Source: Sisyra terminalis (lineage: Eukaryota; Arthropoda; Insecta; Neuroptera; Sisyridae). From it: DNA of 64,000 nt. Below the pieces are notes generated by a model, which saw nothing but the letters and a program-made list of their open reading frames with translations, searched no databases and was not told the DNA's origin. This document shows, in pieces, positions 1 through 12,414 of the stretch. A program made the position numbers and the translations under genes. Each line of letters opens with the position of its first letter. The stretch's first letter is position 1. The stretch covers positions 17,812,001 through 17,876,000 of the forward strand of contig OY292276.1 of the NCBI GenBank assembly GCA_958496175.1, in the 5' to 3' direction.

Positions 1-2159
1 TTATTTGATACACATTATGTTTTATTTTTAGGATTCCAATAAAGTGTTATTGACGTATTATTTTATATTACACATCGCACAAAAGAGACTCATTTATTTA
101 CCGTCAATTTACTTCATTGCCTTATTTGCAAGCAAATTGATATGAAGGGTTTCATATTTACGGAAATTCCGTTAATAATTATGGGACAAAAAATTGTGTT
201 GTATATGATGACGTTGATGGTATTGGTTTCATTTTTGCTCGTTACGTAGCAAATAGGACGATAAAATAGATGTACGAATAGCAGAGTAATTGTATCGTAT
301 TTGTCAACATTTGCGAAAAGTGAAACACTCGTAAACACATATCCATCCCAACACTATACAGCTATCCACTTGTATAAGATTTGTAAGAAAAGGTTGGAAT
401 TCTTCTACATAATGCAATAGTCAATACGGATGAAATCAACACTGGCTCATCGGTGTCCACGTTTCTCATGATTTGATTTGCCCGTTTTTCAATTCTTTTC
501 TATTTTGCTTATTTCATTTTATGTTATTTGCCAGTACAACTTTATAAATATCTAAATCGAAACAACCTGTTGCCCCCATATATACAAACGAGTATAGTAT
601 AGCTATGCATTGAAACAAAAACTTTCGAAAGTATTGTCAATTTATTTTTCCGGCAACCGTTATCTTAGAATTTCATTTAAAGTGATACATCTTCAAGTAT
701 TGTAACCTTGGTACTATATATCGAACATCTGCAACATTATATTTATTTACTAATTTTAAAAGTTTTATTGAAACCATTTTTTTAGCCATTTTTTTGTACT
801 TGAATCAAAAATTTGAAAAGAATACAATTTACGGAATTGAAAGTAAACGATTTAATATTTTATACAGAACAATTGAAGTATAATAATAGAAATCACGACG
901 CATTTCGATTTATTTAAATTGATATGCACTTTTGAGAAAAATTGGTATTGATATTGATTTTGATGGAATGCTTTGTAGTAATAGCAATGAATTTGAAGAG
1001 ATTTTTCATGAAAATATTCTATTGACGTTAAGTAATAATAAAACGTAACATAATTGAATCTGTGATAAAAGTGATAGTTATTGTGTAACTCATGCAAGTG
1101 AATATGAAATTCTCACCATTTACCAAATAATACCAAGTGGAAATAGACTGTGACCGGATTGTGCGTCCATAAAGAAAGTTTCTTACAATTATTTAATAAG
1201 AAGGAAAAAATGCTGTTAAAATCATGATATTAAGTTATTATACAAGTTCATTCCAACAAAAAAATAAAAAATCGTTCTATATGATTGAACATCGCTATGC
1301 GAAAACTACAGTTACTGCCTACGAACTATAAAATATCTACTGCACCTACATACTACAATCTACATATGTACATCGATATTTTTCTTCATTACGTTCCTTA
1401 TATAATAAAGATTTCATTGATGTTTATCGACCAACGTAATAACCAAAAATTGCTTGAAAATTTATAATTGTAGCGTATTTTAGGAAATTATTTTCCATTG
1501 ATGATCTCTGGTGATTATGGAACTAATAAAAACAAAGTTAATTATAACTATGCACCCACGTATATATGGTATACCTACTTACTTAAAACAAATATGTATC
1601 TACTTTTTACGACTTGCCAACAACCATAATTTCGATTAATCGATTCGATTCGATTAATAATTAATTCCAAAATTGATATCATGAAGGAAGAATTGTAATT
1701 TTCTACTGACCACTATTATCTACCTGCGCAGCTTTACTAAATTATTTTTTTTTCATTCAACGAAATCGTATATTTCCCAATTTAATTAGTTTTATTTTTT
1801 GTATATTAGGTACATAACCGTGATCATTTACAAAACTTGTTAAGTTTTACTAGTTTCTTTGCTGTTTTCATAAAGATTAATACTTATATTCTGTGCGATG
1901 GAATAGATTTCTTATTCAAGAGACTAACTTTTCATAGGTATAATTGTTTTCTCTAAAAATCAATTCGGAAAAAAATTTATATACACCTAAATACTTAATC
2001 AGCACAGAAACTCAAAGAAATATAAATACAATTTTTGCATAACTTTAGCACCGGGTTCCGGTTAAAAAAATAATAAACTCAAAGTCTCAAAGCACTAATT
2101 TACTTAATATTTAGATGATTCATTTCCATTAAGCTTAAAATAGCTTAAAAAAATTATGT
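1..2159. other. AT-rich non-coding sequence
   Basis: No supported gene. Short ORFs at 114-338 and 852-1097 (minus) and 1285-1467 (plus) have low-complexity AT-driven composition and no recognisable motif or splice context. About 1965-2060 resembles 9180-9250, so part of this is an unidentified dispersed repeat. Confidence 0.6.
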
Positions 2160-2345
2160 TCTCTTTTATAAGTTTTTTTTTATTTTTGAACAATACGTTT
2201 CATCGGTTTTCCGATTTCAATAGGTACTAATAGAATTCTATTATATTTATATTGTTACTTGTAGAAATCGGGAAACTGATGAAACGTGTTGTACAAAATT
2301 AAAAGATTTAAACTAAAAATAAAAAAAATCTTAAAAAAAAGGAAA
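2160..2345. repeat. Foldback (inverted-repeat) element
   Basis: Left arm about 2165-2225 and right arm about 2253-2345 are reverse complements with small differences, around a short AT-rich centre. The right arm reads AAATCGGGAAACTGAT then GAAACG, followed by TTGTACAAAA. That small hairpin plus GAAACG matches the layout of the foldbacks at 41.3 and 42.1 kb, so I infer the same broad class of Penelope terminal-repeat derivatives. The hammerhead CTGANGA box is not intact here. Confidence 0.6.
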
Positions 2346-2434
2346 TATGAATTAATACATATCTACTTATACTACTTAACCCCATATATTTGGTTTCTGA
2401 GAAAATAAAAACTAAGAAACTAAATAAAGTAACT

Positions 2435-2730
2435 AATATTAAAAAGAAATATTAGTGCATTTTTTTAAATCATCCGCTTATTTTTGCATAAATAACTAAT
2501 TTAAAATAAGAAGCGATAGTTATGTTATGTTAATTATTAGCTCAAATATTAGGGATTAAATGACAGATAAATACCTATAGGATTTAAAAGTAAGGATCCA
2601 CTAATTATTAGTAACTTTTTTCTTCTACGAAGTTATGACCTTATATGGAAGTTTCGGCCGAAACTGTGAATGATGCCGAAATTCGGTTTTGGTTTCGGCC
2701 ATAAAAACTAGTTTTGTTCGCACACTATAA
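2435..2730 (+). mobile_element. 3' fragment of a hAT-like non-autonomous element
   Basis: This stretch aligns by eye with 17440-17705. Shared blocks include a 'TGTTATGTTAAT(G/T)ATTAGC' region, 'ATTAGGGA(T/C)TAAATGA', 'GGATTTAAAAGTAA' and the terminal GGTTTCGGCC / CCGAAATTCGG cluster ending in AAAAACTAGT. Only the right half is present. No coding capacity is seen. Confidence 0.6.
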
Positions 2731-3158
2731 ATAACGTCTGAGGGCCCTGGGACCTTGTAATATAAATTATGATTATATTGTTTCGAAATCAAATCAAATG
2801 GAACTGACCCACGAATTCATGGTGGCCTGGGGTCCACTTTTATCAAAGATAGCCACAGAGAGGGTGGTATATTTTCCACTTATAGTATGGCACTTCATTA
2901 ATTAATATTTAGGGTTAGTATATTCACTTCTAGATAGTAACACTTGTCTTTTAGATAAAATTTGGTCTGAAAAATAGAGAAAACATTCGTATTGTCATCT
3001 AAGAGTAGTGATTTTTGATGGCATAAATTTTTATCTATTAAATAATTATCTTAAGGATGTGGTCTGTCTATTTATTTGTGAAAATAATGACTATTAATTG
3101 TTAAAGAAATCTAATACTCTATAGAATGTTGATATATTGGATATCAAACTTAAGTTTA

Positions 3159-3454
3159 GCCTACTGATGGCCAAATGGTTTAGGTGACCACTCTAACACT
3201 GGTGGGTGTTGGATTCGATCCTCATATCGAGTAAATTTTCGATATTTCTCGATTATGGATTTTTATAACCCTAGAGTCGCTAAAAACTTTAGTAGTTATA
3301 AAGCGACGGTAAATAACAATAAAAAAGCTGGTAGATGTTGGGTTTGAATCTTAAATCTAACAATTTTCAATATTTCTTGATTTACGTATTTTAATTAACC
3401 CTTGAGTCCTCAAAGATCGTGGTTGTTATAAAGCGATAGTAAATAACAATAATA
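3159..3454 (+). mobile_element. tRNA-derived SINE (family A), dimeric copy
   Basis: Begins GCCTACTGATGGCCAAATGG (pol III A-box-like) with a B-box-like GGATTCGATCC, followed by a body containing AACCCTAGAGTCGC and ending AAGCGACGGTAAATAACAAT. A second, shorter unit follows without the tRNA head (about 3326-3454). The same family recurs at 7914, 33254 and, inverted, at 51309; fragments lie at 30383 and 37389. The tRNA-like head is far from cloverleaf-competent, so this is a SINE and not a tRNA gene. Confidence 0.75.
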
Positions 3455-3614
3455 AAGATGAAACTTAAGTCTTAAAGTTCTTAATTTTCTAGTGATAGGG
3501 CGTACTATGGATATTATTTTACGGATTAAATCAAAATTGTTCCATCATAAATTGTTTTACTTATGCAGATTTACAGAATTAATAGAGTTTGCAATACAAG
3601 TTAATTAGTTATTT

Positions 3615-3745
3615 ACGTTAATGATTCTTATTTTATGGATACTTTTTAATAAAAACATCAAATATTAAAAAGTATCCATAAAATAAAAATCCTTAATGCA
3701 TAATAAAATGGATAAGAATACCAACAATGTTAATAACTAATAAAT
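3615..3745. repeat. Short foldback, family of 25.7-26.1 kb
   Basis: A near-perfect hairpin: 3622-3660 is the reverse complement of 3661-3703 (core TATGGATACTTTTTAAT / ATTAAAAAGTATCCATA). The outer right arm (GGATAAGAATACCAACAATG) is the reverse complement of sequence at 25745-25775. This copy therefore consists of the terminal parts of the foldback at 25.75-26.14 kb with its centre deleted. Confidence 0.7.
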
Positions 3746-4101
3746 GTACATAGTTTTTAGATTTACCATTGATGACTTTTAATGAAATTTGAACTATCAA
3801 TATTAAAATATATCAAACCTATTCTAAAAATACTTTGTCTCCAATACCTCAAGAGTGCTCAATACTGAATTCATTTTAAATTTTAACACTGAGAAAAGTG
3901 ATCCAAGTTCTCAAAAGAAAGTGACTGGGTTAAACAAACAATCAATCTGAGCTTTTAGATGTAACATTCCGTTATCGATTTGTGAGACTACTTATATTGT
4001 TTCAAACCTTTATAAAAATATATTATATATTAAAAAAAAAACAACCCCTAACTATATCTTTATTTGAACAGATTTTTGAATGAAAATCCGATTATTTTAT
4101 T

Positions 4102-4272
4102 TTAGCTATGGTTATTATGATGTTTGAATTGTAAAGCAAAGTGAGAGCTTTTCCAACACATGGTAGGGACATTCAATGTCCGGTCTTTGTGAATTGTGAA
4201 CAATTGCTTTGGGGTAGTGTTATCGGGCTGAGATGAGCCGCCAGAAACATCAGGAGGTGTTGGTGATATTTT
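4102..4272 (-). other. Unassigned coding-like open stretch (57 codons)
   Basis: This minus-strand frame is open between stops at both ends and has markedly more balanced codon use than its surroundings. It includes a Ser/Pro/Gly-rich start (SPTPPDVSGGSSQPD) followed by TTPKQLFTIHKDRTLNVP. There is no ATG at its upstream end. A possible acceptor AG directly precedes it but lacks a good pyrimidine tract, and no donor is obvious. It could be an exon or a decayed retrocopy; I do not recognise the family. Confidence 0.3.
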
Positions 4273-5876
4273 CTATTTAAACTCTTTCATGTTTAATTCA
4301 GGAGGAAAACGATGCGGGTGAAGAATTACTCATGTGAAAATCGCATAATTTTAAAGACGAACGACGTAAATGTGGTTGTTTTGGACCGGTTTGAAATTCA
4401 ATACAAGCATAGGATAGTAATTAACAATTGCAGTAACATTTAAAGTAATTATTACTGCTTTTGACTAGTAACTATTTTAAGTATTTTATTGAATAAATAT
4501 ACTATGCACAAAAAGGTATCATATAAATAGATTTTAAGTATTTCAACAGGTTACAAAATATGCACAAAATCATTTCTTTGTTATAAATAACGATGTGTTT
4601 TGTGTAATAATGATTTAAAACTGTAGTGTTTTCGAAAAGTCGTGATAATTTGCAGTAATATTTAACGTGAAACTTGTAATTGTAGAGTATTTTTTTCACT
4701 AGCTTTGCCTTTAGAGCGCACTAAAAAAGGTGAATACTTGAAAATAATTACAAGTTGATGAATGTATAATTATTCCAAATAATAAGCCACATTTTCTGTT
4801 TCTGCCATTGTTCATTTTATAACAAAGAACTTGTGAAACAGAATTCAAAAAGTGTAATATAATAAAAATCATATTACATGATAATGTTTTATTTTCGTAA
4901 TTAAAATGTAGGCAAATAGGCTTCGAATATAGAAGAACAAAAAAGAAGTTTTTCGTCCTATTTAAAATCCGATGCGATCATTTGTTGAGTACGTGATGCG
5001 TTTCTATCATTCCGAAACCGAGAAAACGTAATGTGTATAATCTTAGCCACATTTTCTTTCCATTACTGTCTATAATTTTATAGCACTTTATATTTGTGTT
5101 CTATATAGAAAATTGTTCCATTACATTGTCAAGCCACTTTCAGTTGGCTCACTTTTATGTTGGCGTTTTCAATCGTTCCCTTTGAATACCTTTTTTCCTC
5201 CGTTTTGTCACTTTTTTGATGACATTTTTTTTCCTCCTGTTACCACTTTATACGTTTAAGGGAAAATTGTGAGTTCTATGTTCATGTTTTAAGAACAGAC
5301 ATCGTTTTAGCAAATTATAGTCTATTAGGGAAACGTCATTTTTTATGTACGCATCGGTAGTGTTTCAATAAATGACTTTTTAATTTAAATCACTGTGAAA
5401 TGAATTTGATTTTAATGTAAATTTTCTCTTTCATTCTAATAAAACTTATAAAATATTTGCTTTTTATGGTCGGCTTCAATATTCTCCACATTTTTAATAA
5501 TAAAAGTCATATTAAACGACTGATTTAATTTCGTTTTCACTATGATTTCCTAAGGCTAAAGTTTAACAATTTGGCTCAATAAAATATCAACCTTTAATTT
5601 GTACTCAATATTCACAAATGGGTTCACATAAAAGCCTATTTTTGTTAAGATTTACGATGAACTCCTACAAGAAATTATACTAAGAATACATTTTTTATCT
5701 TTACTATTCCCTTACATTTAATAAACTTTTACAAATTTGTCAAAATTGATGACCAACCATATGCTCATTTTTCTGTAGGTAAATTTCGTGTGAGGATTTT
5801 TTTAGTAGGTAACTGTTAGAGAACCGTTAAAATTATTAATTACAAAGCGTAAAAATCCTAATCCAAAATATAAATA
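4273..5876. other. AT-rich non-coding sequence
   Basis: Nothing convincing. The 65-codon minus ORF at 4502-4699 is AT-rich and has no motif. Confidence 0.55.
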
Positions 5877-6776
5877 TGGGAACCCGGGGCGGAATGGGAA
5901 ATGGAACTAGCACTTGTTACAGGTGACAAAAACGCGTAAAAATCATACTCAATGTTCAATTAACTGTGCTGCATTATAAAAAGTGGCTATCGCCAGCGCA
6001 GAAAGAGTGCAGTTGTTTTTATTTTTATCAAAAGTCAAATTAAACGTTCCCGAATTCTAATTTTTGCAAAGTAACACTAAGGTAATTATCCTATGTTCTA
6101 TTTTTTGTTTGAATATTAACATGACATGTTTGTTAAAACATATTGTTGACTAACTAAAAGCCTAGTGATAATTCAAATAGAGCCAATATATCCTGCCATA
6201 ATAGTCGAACTTGTAGGAAAGGTGCTTTGGGGCACAATGGGTGGGGCGAAATAGGATATACCATTCAGATAGTATTTCCCATTCAGATAGACATTTTTAT
6301 TTTATCAGCAGATAGTGCGTACATATATAAGGAAAACTAGCCGATAGTCCATATATAAGAAAGGTCGGAAGATGCAGAGGTAATCTGCTTATACTGTCAG
6401 GATTTAAACTCCAAATCTAATGAAAGCTGGTGTTCCTGCAGTATTTGTCAAAAATGGGCACATTTGGCATGTGCTGGGCTAAACACGATGATGACAGTGT
6501 CTTCATCTGCTAACTATGCCAATAACAAGTATTCTATTGCGCCCCTGGCTCATTTCCCATTATGCCCCAGAGGGTGGGACAGAATGGGAAATTTCTATTT
6601 ATTTTTGAAACCTAAATTTTTAATATTAATTATTAATTTAAATCAATAAAACCTTTTTTTATTTGTAAAGCATGAATTAAATAAATATATAAATTACAAA
6701 ACAATGAGATTGTTTCTTTAAATCTCTCGTAAATTGTAATTAAAACTTAGGTACCCTGCTCCGCCCCAAGTTCCCC
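5877..6776 (+). mobile_element. pogo/Tigger-like DNA transposon remnant with TA target site
   Basis: The ends form a terminal inverted repeat: left TGGGAACCCGGGGCGGA, right (reverse complement) GGGGAACTTGGGGCGGA. Each is flanked by TA (5875-5876 and 6777-6778), the target duplication of the Tc1/mariner/pogo group. The ~900 bp interior keeps the end of a transposase-type reading frame (separate entry). An extra TIR-like stretch (about 6230-6290) suggests internal rearrangement. Confidence 0.7.
6368..6649 (+). pseudogene. C-terminal zinc-binding tail of a pogo/Tigger (DDE_1) transposase, broken
   Basis: An open frame of about 93 codons with no in-frame start carries a Cys/His pattern: C-LY-C, then WCSC-SI-C, then W-AH-LAC. 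This matches the PHD-like zinc finger often found at the C-terminus of insect pogo/Tigger-type transposases (pattern C-x2-C ... W-x2-C-x2-C ... W-x-H-x2-C). The DDE catalytic core is missing, so it cannot be active. The assignment rests on the Cys/His spacing plus the TIRs and TA target site around it. Confidence 0.55.
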
Positions 6777-6806
6777 TACTTTATTCGAGATTTCCATTTC
6801 TACAGG

Positions 6807-7178
6807 TCTAAATCGATGTATAATGTAAAGGATATATCAGGATATAGTAGACCAAACAAATTAACAGTGATTTATTTTTTTTATTCCTATTGCAACGTTT
6901 CGTTGGTGTCATTCCAACTTCATCAGGCAACTTGTAAATATTAGATAAAAACACACAATCCCATGAATTAAAACAAATTTATACGCCAGACTTGTTGGTG
7001 AAAAAAAATTTGACGTATGAATTTGTTTTAAATCATGGGACAATGCGTTTTTATCTAATATTTACAAGTTGTCTGATGAAGTTGGAATCACATCAACCGT
7101 TGCAATTGGAATAAATAAAATAAAGCACTGCTAATTTGTTTGGTCTACCATATCCTGATATATCCTTGATATAATATA
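6807..7178. mobile_element. Foldback element: inverted pair of Penelope-type terminal repeats
   Basis: About 165 bp arms (6807-6990 and 7010-7175) are reverse complements, with the outer sequence GGTCTA(C/A)TATATCCTGATAT and the inner sequence ATCTAATATTTACAAGTTG. The minus-reading arm at 6892-6926 keeps CTGATGA - GTTGG hairpin - GAAACG, the hammerhead catalytic half. The plus-reading arm has lost the GAA of the GAAA box (CAACCGTTGC). A second copy is at 35478-35702. Confidence 0.7.
6892..6926 (-). ncRNA. Hammerhead ribozyme-like catalytic half
   Basis: On the minus strand: CTGATGA (6926-6920), hairpin GTTGG-loop-CCAAC (6918-6902), GAAA (6901-6898), then CGTTGC as a potential helix III strand. 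This matches the conserved 3' part of a type I hammerhead. The cleavage-site strand (helix III 5' strand plus UH, and helix I) is not found in the expected place, so activity is unproven. Confidence 0.5.
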
Positions 7179-7629
7179 TTAAAGGTAAGATATAATAGGA
7201 TATAATATTTATTGATATAATATAATATTTGATATAATATTTGAGATAAACTAGCGAATTGAAATTATAAAGATCAACTTATAAACACAAGAGGGAAATT
7301 AGTCGAATTAAAAAAAAGCAGCAGAAGGTCGATAAATACAATGTAAATTTTACAAGCACTAATAAACTACCATGAAAAAAATTTGTTGTTCAGCATATAA
7401 ATTATTTATTTGTTATTTCTAGTGTTAACCTTTTTTTTGTAATTGGTACTTTTCGATCGCCAGTTGTGGATTGGCGCTTTTCTACCCCGATCAATTATTA
7501 TTGGCAATATGAATAATCTAGGCTGGATCAAAAAAATCGAATATTTTTTTAATGTTATGTAAAAGATATTATTTAGGATAACAAAAAAACAATATTGTGA
7601 ATTTTCGAACCTTTTATATTAATATTAAA

Positions 7630-8412
7630 AGGTCTATCATCGTAATTTTTGATTTTTCAATCAAGCGCATTTTTTTCAATTTTTTTGAACTATCTCACTG
7701 AAAGAATTGAAAAACATATATTTTTTAAGTTGAAGTTTTATTATTAATGAACAAATTAATATTTAGAAATTTTTTTTATATATTCTTGAAGGAAATTAAA
7801 TGCTCTACAAAAAAAGATATCGAAGCATTTTACGATAAATTTACTTCTCTCAAGGTGATTCAAGGCCTATGTTGAATTATTGGCTTCAAAAAGCTTTAAA
7901 AAAGCCTACTGGTGACCGAGTGGTCTAGATGACCACTAGGTTTTGGGTTCGATTCTTGTATTGAGAAAATTTTCAATATTTCTCGATAACGGATATTTAT
8001 GAACCCTAGAGTTACTAACTAAAGACCATAGAAGTTGTAAAGCCACGTTAAATAACAATTAAAAAGAAAAAATATTTTTGAGAGAAGTAAATTTATCAAA
8101 AAATGCTTTGATACCTTTTTTGTAGAGCATTTAATTTCCTTCCAGAATTTATAAAAGTTTTGCTCTGAATATCAATTTGTTTATTAGTCACAAAATTCCA
8201 AAGTTAAAAACCAAATCGGAAAAATAGATCAATGTTCTAGACTCGATTATAAGGAAATGTTTGGACTGATAAAAATATATAATCAAAAATCTTTTGTAGT
8301 ACATTTAATTTCTTTTAAAAATATATGTTGTTCGATTCTTTTAGTATGAGAGTTGAAAAATTTAGAAAAAATAACCACTTTGGATTGAAAAAGCAAAAAT
8401 TGCGATGACAGA
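7630..8412. repeat. Long foldback element with an internal SINE insertion
   Basis: Inverted arms pair across the SINE at 7914-8065. Inner arms 7791-7855 and 8082-8141 share TTAAATGCTCTACAAAAAA and GAGAGAAGTAAATTTAT. Outer arms about 7630-7720 and 8320-8412 share ATCGTAATTTTTG / CAAAAATTGCGAT and TTCAATTC-type blocks. No coding capacity. The SINE landed in or near the loop and so post-dates the foldback. Confidence 0.65.
7914..8065 (+). mobile_element. tRNA-derived SINE (family A), monomeric copy
   Basis: GCCTACTGGTGACCGAGTGG head, B-box-like GGGTTCGATTC, body with AACCCTAGAG and tail GTTAAATAACAATTAAAAA. Monomeric, in contrast to the dimer at 3159 and the array at 33254. Confidence 0.75.
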
Positions 8413-9784
8413 CTTCTTTTTATCCGGAATAAAATATTTGATATATCTTTTAAAAAAAATAGTCAATATTTTACCCTGTCTAATGGATAGTGTTTATCAG
8501 TTTCTTGCAGTTAAACGTATTCGAGATATGAATGGAATTTTGATTATAATTATAACTTTTAAATTTACTTGTCGATTAAAAATTTGGGTTATTTACTCAG
8601 TTTTTGTTTGCATATTATTTGACAAAACACATTCCTAATACACTTTTTTTTGAAAACTAAGTTTTAAATTAATACTTGTTAGTGTGTCAATTGAATAAAT
8701 AGCTAGGTATCTCAACAAAAATTTTCAAAACAATTAAGTACTTGTAATGTTTTAAAGTATTTAGCAAAAGGAATTAAATTATTCACGTACAACTGGTTAG
8801 GTATAAACGTTGTACTTGACTGCCACTTTTGTAGTAAAGGAACATATTTTATTTAAAGAGATGAAAGAGCTTTTACTTTAAATGTCAAGAAGAAAGCACA
8901 AGAAGAGTGTAAGTCGTTTTCTCTTGTTGTTTGTATGAATGTTGAGTTAACTCGTTTGCAGTATAACACTATGATGGTAATAATTGACTTACAACTTAAG
9001 TAGAAACTTAAGGCCAACTCTTGAATTTGATTCGCGCAATTATTTAATTATATACAATTTTTATAAGTTTCAGTGAATTTAATCTTTTCATTGAAAAGGT
9101 AATTTATTACTGTCTTCCTGGTTAATCGATTATTGGGTAAAGGTTTTACATTTTTTTTAAACTCCTAAAATTTAAATATCTAAAAATGAGAACTGTAACT
9201 CAAAGAAATTAAAATACAATTTTTACAAAACTTTAATGCCAGATAGGTACATGATAGTTGGCCGTCAATGTCTCAAACTACATATTAACACTACTTAATC
9301 CCATATATTGGGATTCTGAGAAAATATATAAGGGGCCCTGAAATCTTGGATTATTAAGGTCCATTTAATCCATATGTGATATACCTTAATTCATACGAGG
9401 GTATTGCTATTGTTGATTGAGACTTTTTCGCCGTAATATTGAGATAAGGTGAAAAAAAATGACTAGCTTTTCCTAGAATTTAATATATTTTATTATTTTT
9501 CAATTTAAAAAACAGTCTCTTGATCGAAAATTTCTGAATTGTTGGCCCCTAGTCTAAAGGGGGCCTAAATAGGCCTATTGGAAAAATAGGTCCTGCATCT
9601 ATTGTTAAACAAATCTAGTAATTAAAACATATGTCAATCATTTTTTTTCTGAAAAAACGAAATGTAATTTTCTGCTATTGGCTTTGAATTCAAAAGAATT
9701 GTGATTGTAATAATTTTTACTTACCTTTAATACTGGATACCTTGTTAGTTGGTCGTCGGTTCAAACTCCCATACATTTTTTTAT
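8413..9784. other. AT-rich non-coding sequence with repeat traces
   Basis: The ORF at 8405-8638 is hydrophobic and AT-driven, without support. About 9300-9360 shares 'CCCATATATTGGGATTCTGAGAAAA' type sequence and a GGGCCCTG block with 2370-2400/2740 and 10045-10105, so an unidentified dispersed repeat lies here. No gene seen. Confidence 0.5.
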
Positions 9785-10008
9785 ACAATATTTAAACTAT
9801 ATTTTGGTCCAATTTATGTAGTATAATTTAATATAATAATATATAAAAATCATACCATAAACATAAATTTGAACAGATTCAAAATTTTTAACCAATATTT
9901 TTGTTTGAACTTCTTTTCAAATTTGTTTATAGTATAATTTTTATATATTATTATATTAAATTATACTACATAAATTAAACCACAATATATTTTATATATT
10001 GTATAAAC
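9785..10008. repeat. Hairpin-forming foldback element
   Basis: Arms of about 90 bp (9790-9880 and 9912-10005) are nearly perfect reverse complements, sharing ATGTAGTATAATTTAATATA and its complement, around a 30 bp spacer. Non-coding MITE-like foldback of unknown superfamily. Confidence 0.7.
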
Positions 10009-10113
10009 AGTATAACTGTTCAAAGTTAGCGGAAAAAATCTTATTTGATCCCATACATTTGGTTTCTGAGAAAAGAAATAACGTCTGGAGACCCTGGGAT
10101 TATTAGAATCGAC

Positions 10114-10476
10114 CTATTTCAACCAATTGTCCATTATTATATTATTATTTTTATTTATTGAAAAAATATGTACCTGTGAGTTATATAATATTTTGGAAAT
10201 ATCTACTTGTAAATTTATTAAGTACAATATTTTTGGAAAAATTAGTCTTATTTTTCCGTATCGAAAAGTTAGTTCTTGCATTGTTAATAATTTTAAAGAA
10301 AATATTATTAACTTAATTTGGAGAGATAGCTTTTTTACCAATTGCTGAAAATTATTGGTCTTCTTTTCATTTTTAAAAAAACACCAAATAGGAGTGGTTC
10401 TTAAATTTTGAAGAACTTGTTCGATATTGTAAAAATTTTCGTATATTGTTGATGAGGTGAATTGGAATTTAATCAT
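10114..10476 (-). CDS. Unassigned ORF, 120 codons
   Basis: This is among the longest open frames in the window. It starts at an ATG and ends just beside the foldback at 9785-10008. The predicted product is Lys/Ile/Asn-rich with no signal peptide, cysteine pattern or known motif. In DNA this AT-rich a chance ORF of this size is possible. It might be a decayed transposon frame. Low confidence that it is a gene. Confidence 0.2.
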   Translation of the reverse strand: MIKFQFTSSTIYENFYNIEQVLQNLRTTPIWCFFKNEKKTNNFQQLVKKLSLQIKLIIFSLKLLTMQELTFRYGKIRLIFPKILYLINLQVDISKILYNSQVHIFSINKNNNIIMDNWLK

Positions 10477-10479
10477 TTC

Positions 10480-12414
10480 ACTTTCTAGTGTTTATTCTTT
10501 CATGGTAAACGCAATGTAATGTTTGTTGTATAAACTTTAGTTTGTATGTTTGTTAACTAACGAAAATCAAAAATTATTGTATGGAAACCAACTTTAGAAT
10601 AAAAAAACAAAAAAAAGGATTTTTTCTGTGCCCTAGATCTTACCTATTTAGCCAATAACATGTTAATATAAAAAAAATGGATAAAAAACGACATAAATTC
10701 GCAAACTGTATTTGTAGTAAAAAAGTATTGCAACAAACAAAACATAAATCTCTTATTAAGCTCAAGATAAAAGCTACAAATGAGAGTTATTCTTGGAAAA
10801 AGTGGATTATATCAACTCTTTTTCCGATACAGTAGCGAAACTATCGGAAAATTAATCGAATGAACATTGGTCGAAATAATCAATAGAATACAGGAAAGAG
10901 AACTATCCACCATTTGAGTTATTATTTTGAATTATTGGAGTACATCTTTGGTAGAAGATTCTTGATAGTTATTGATTTTAAAAAACTATCAGATATAAAG
11001 GAGTAATTTTTAATTTGCTTGATCTATTTCTTGAGAAGATATTCGATTATTAATTTTAATTGTTTCATTAATAGCACATAAGTTCAATCCTCAATTGAAA
11101 ACTTAGTTGATTTGGGTGTGGTTATATGAGATATTTATAATTTTTTTTTGGAAAATTTACGAAAAAAATTACTATAAAGCTCATAAGTTCTGCTCTTTTT
11201 TTAAATAAATTATGTTAGCTAGGTGATTTAACTAAATTTTAAATGCTGTGTAATGTGTTTATTAAATAAAAGCTTATTAAATATGATGAACTCTAAAATA
11301 CAAATTTCAAAGCTTTACCGTTTTATTTGCAAAGTAAAAAAATATATTTTGAATGTAAATTTCAATATCGACAGTTTCGCAAATGTGATAAAAGTAAACT
11401 TTTTCCAATTATAGAGTTTGAGTTATTGGTAACGATAAATTGAGTGTGGAATAAAACTTAGTGATATTGAAACAAAAAGATTTGATTTTTTTCGGCTGGA
11501 ACGCTTTAATGCTAAAATAACGATGAGAGGAAGTAAAAAAAAGTGTTGAAATTGTTCAGAAAAACGTAAAGGAAACCGATGTACTGATGTTATAAAACTT
11601 TTAATGAGAATTCTTCATTAAGTTTTTTCACAATGAAAGAGTTTCGTTTATTACAACGAATGGAACTTATATACTTGTGTCAATTTTAACAAAGCTTCGT
11701 TGGTGACTCCTCATGATAGTCTGTATCTTCAATTGTCATTTCGATAAAGTAAACATCTTTTCATCTTTGTAACCGAACCATTTTTATTTAACAAATTACG
11801 TTTCTAACACATTGTAAAAAGATTTATGTTACCAGTAGATGTTATACGATTGTTTTATTAGAAACCACGAATAGATTTCCACTTAATAGAAACAAGCTTT
11901 TAGATAATGATTTTTACCTGATAGAAAGAATGAATATTGAATATACTTATTCATTTTTTTTTTAAATAAATGATTTCATTTTTAGTACAAAATATTTGTG
12001 AAATAAACTTACAAAAGAAGATTATAAAAAAAGATAGGGTAGCCGTTTAGGCCAGATATCGCTGCTACCATCATGTTGTACTTGAATTCATTTTTACATT
12101 TATGTCATACATCAAAATCGCTCGTACCTACCCACGGATTTTCCAATACTGGAAATAGTGTATTCATACTTTAATACGTGCTGATATTCATGTATTTGTA
12201 TGTGAATTTTCAACAATGAAAATGTAATTCCCTTGAGTAGATAAAATTCAAATATTTCATACGGTAAGCAGACACTGTGTTATTCCAGAAATAAAGTTGT
12301 AGAAATTTGAGATTTGCCAACTTTATTCTTTATGTAACATAAATATTATTTTTCTTTCGTTGGTTTTTCATGTTATTTGAGAAAAATTATTGAAATTTTA
12401 GTGTGTCAACTTAC
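10480..12414. other. Non-coding sequence downstream of the VMAT exon
   Basis: Lies directly 3' of the VMAT exon on the minus strand and is therefore expected to be intron. AT-rich, and no recognisable VMAT exon or other gene found. A slightly GC-richer patch at 12045-12130 shows no coding match. Confidence 0.5.

Noticed and set aside
3159..3230. tRNA gene (A and B boxes)
   Set aside because: The A/B-box-like segments recur as a dispersed family with a common non-tRNA body, and no cloverleaf with acceptor pairing forms. It is a SINE; the same applies at 7914, 13214 and 33254.
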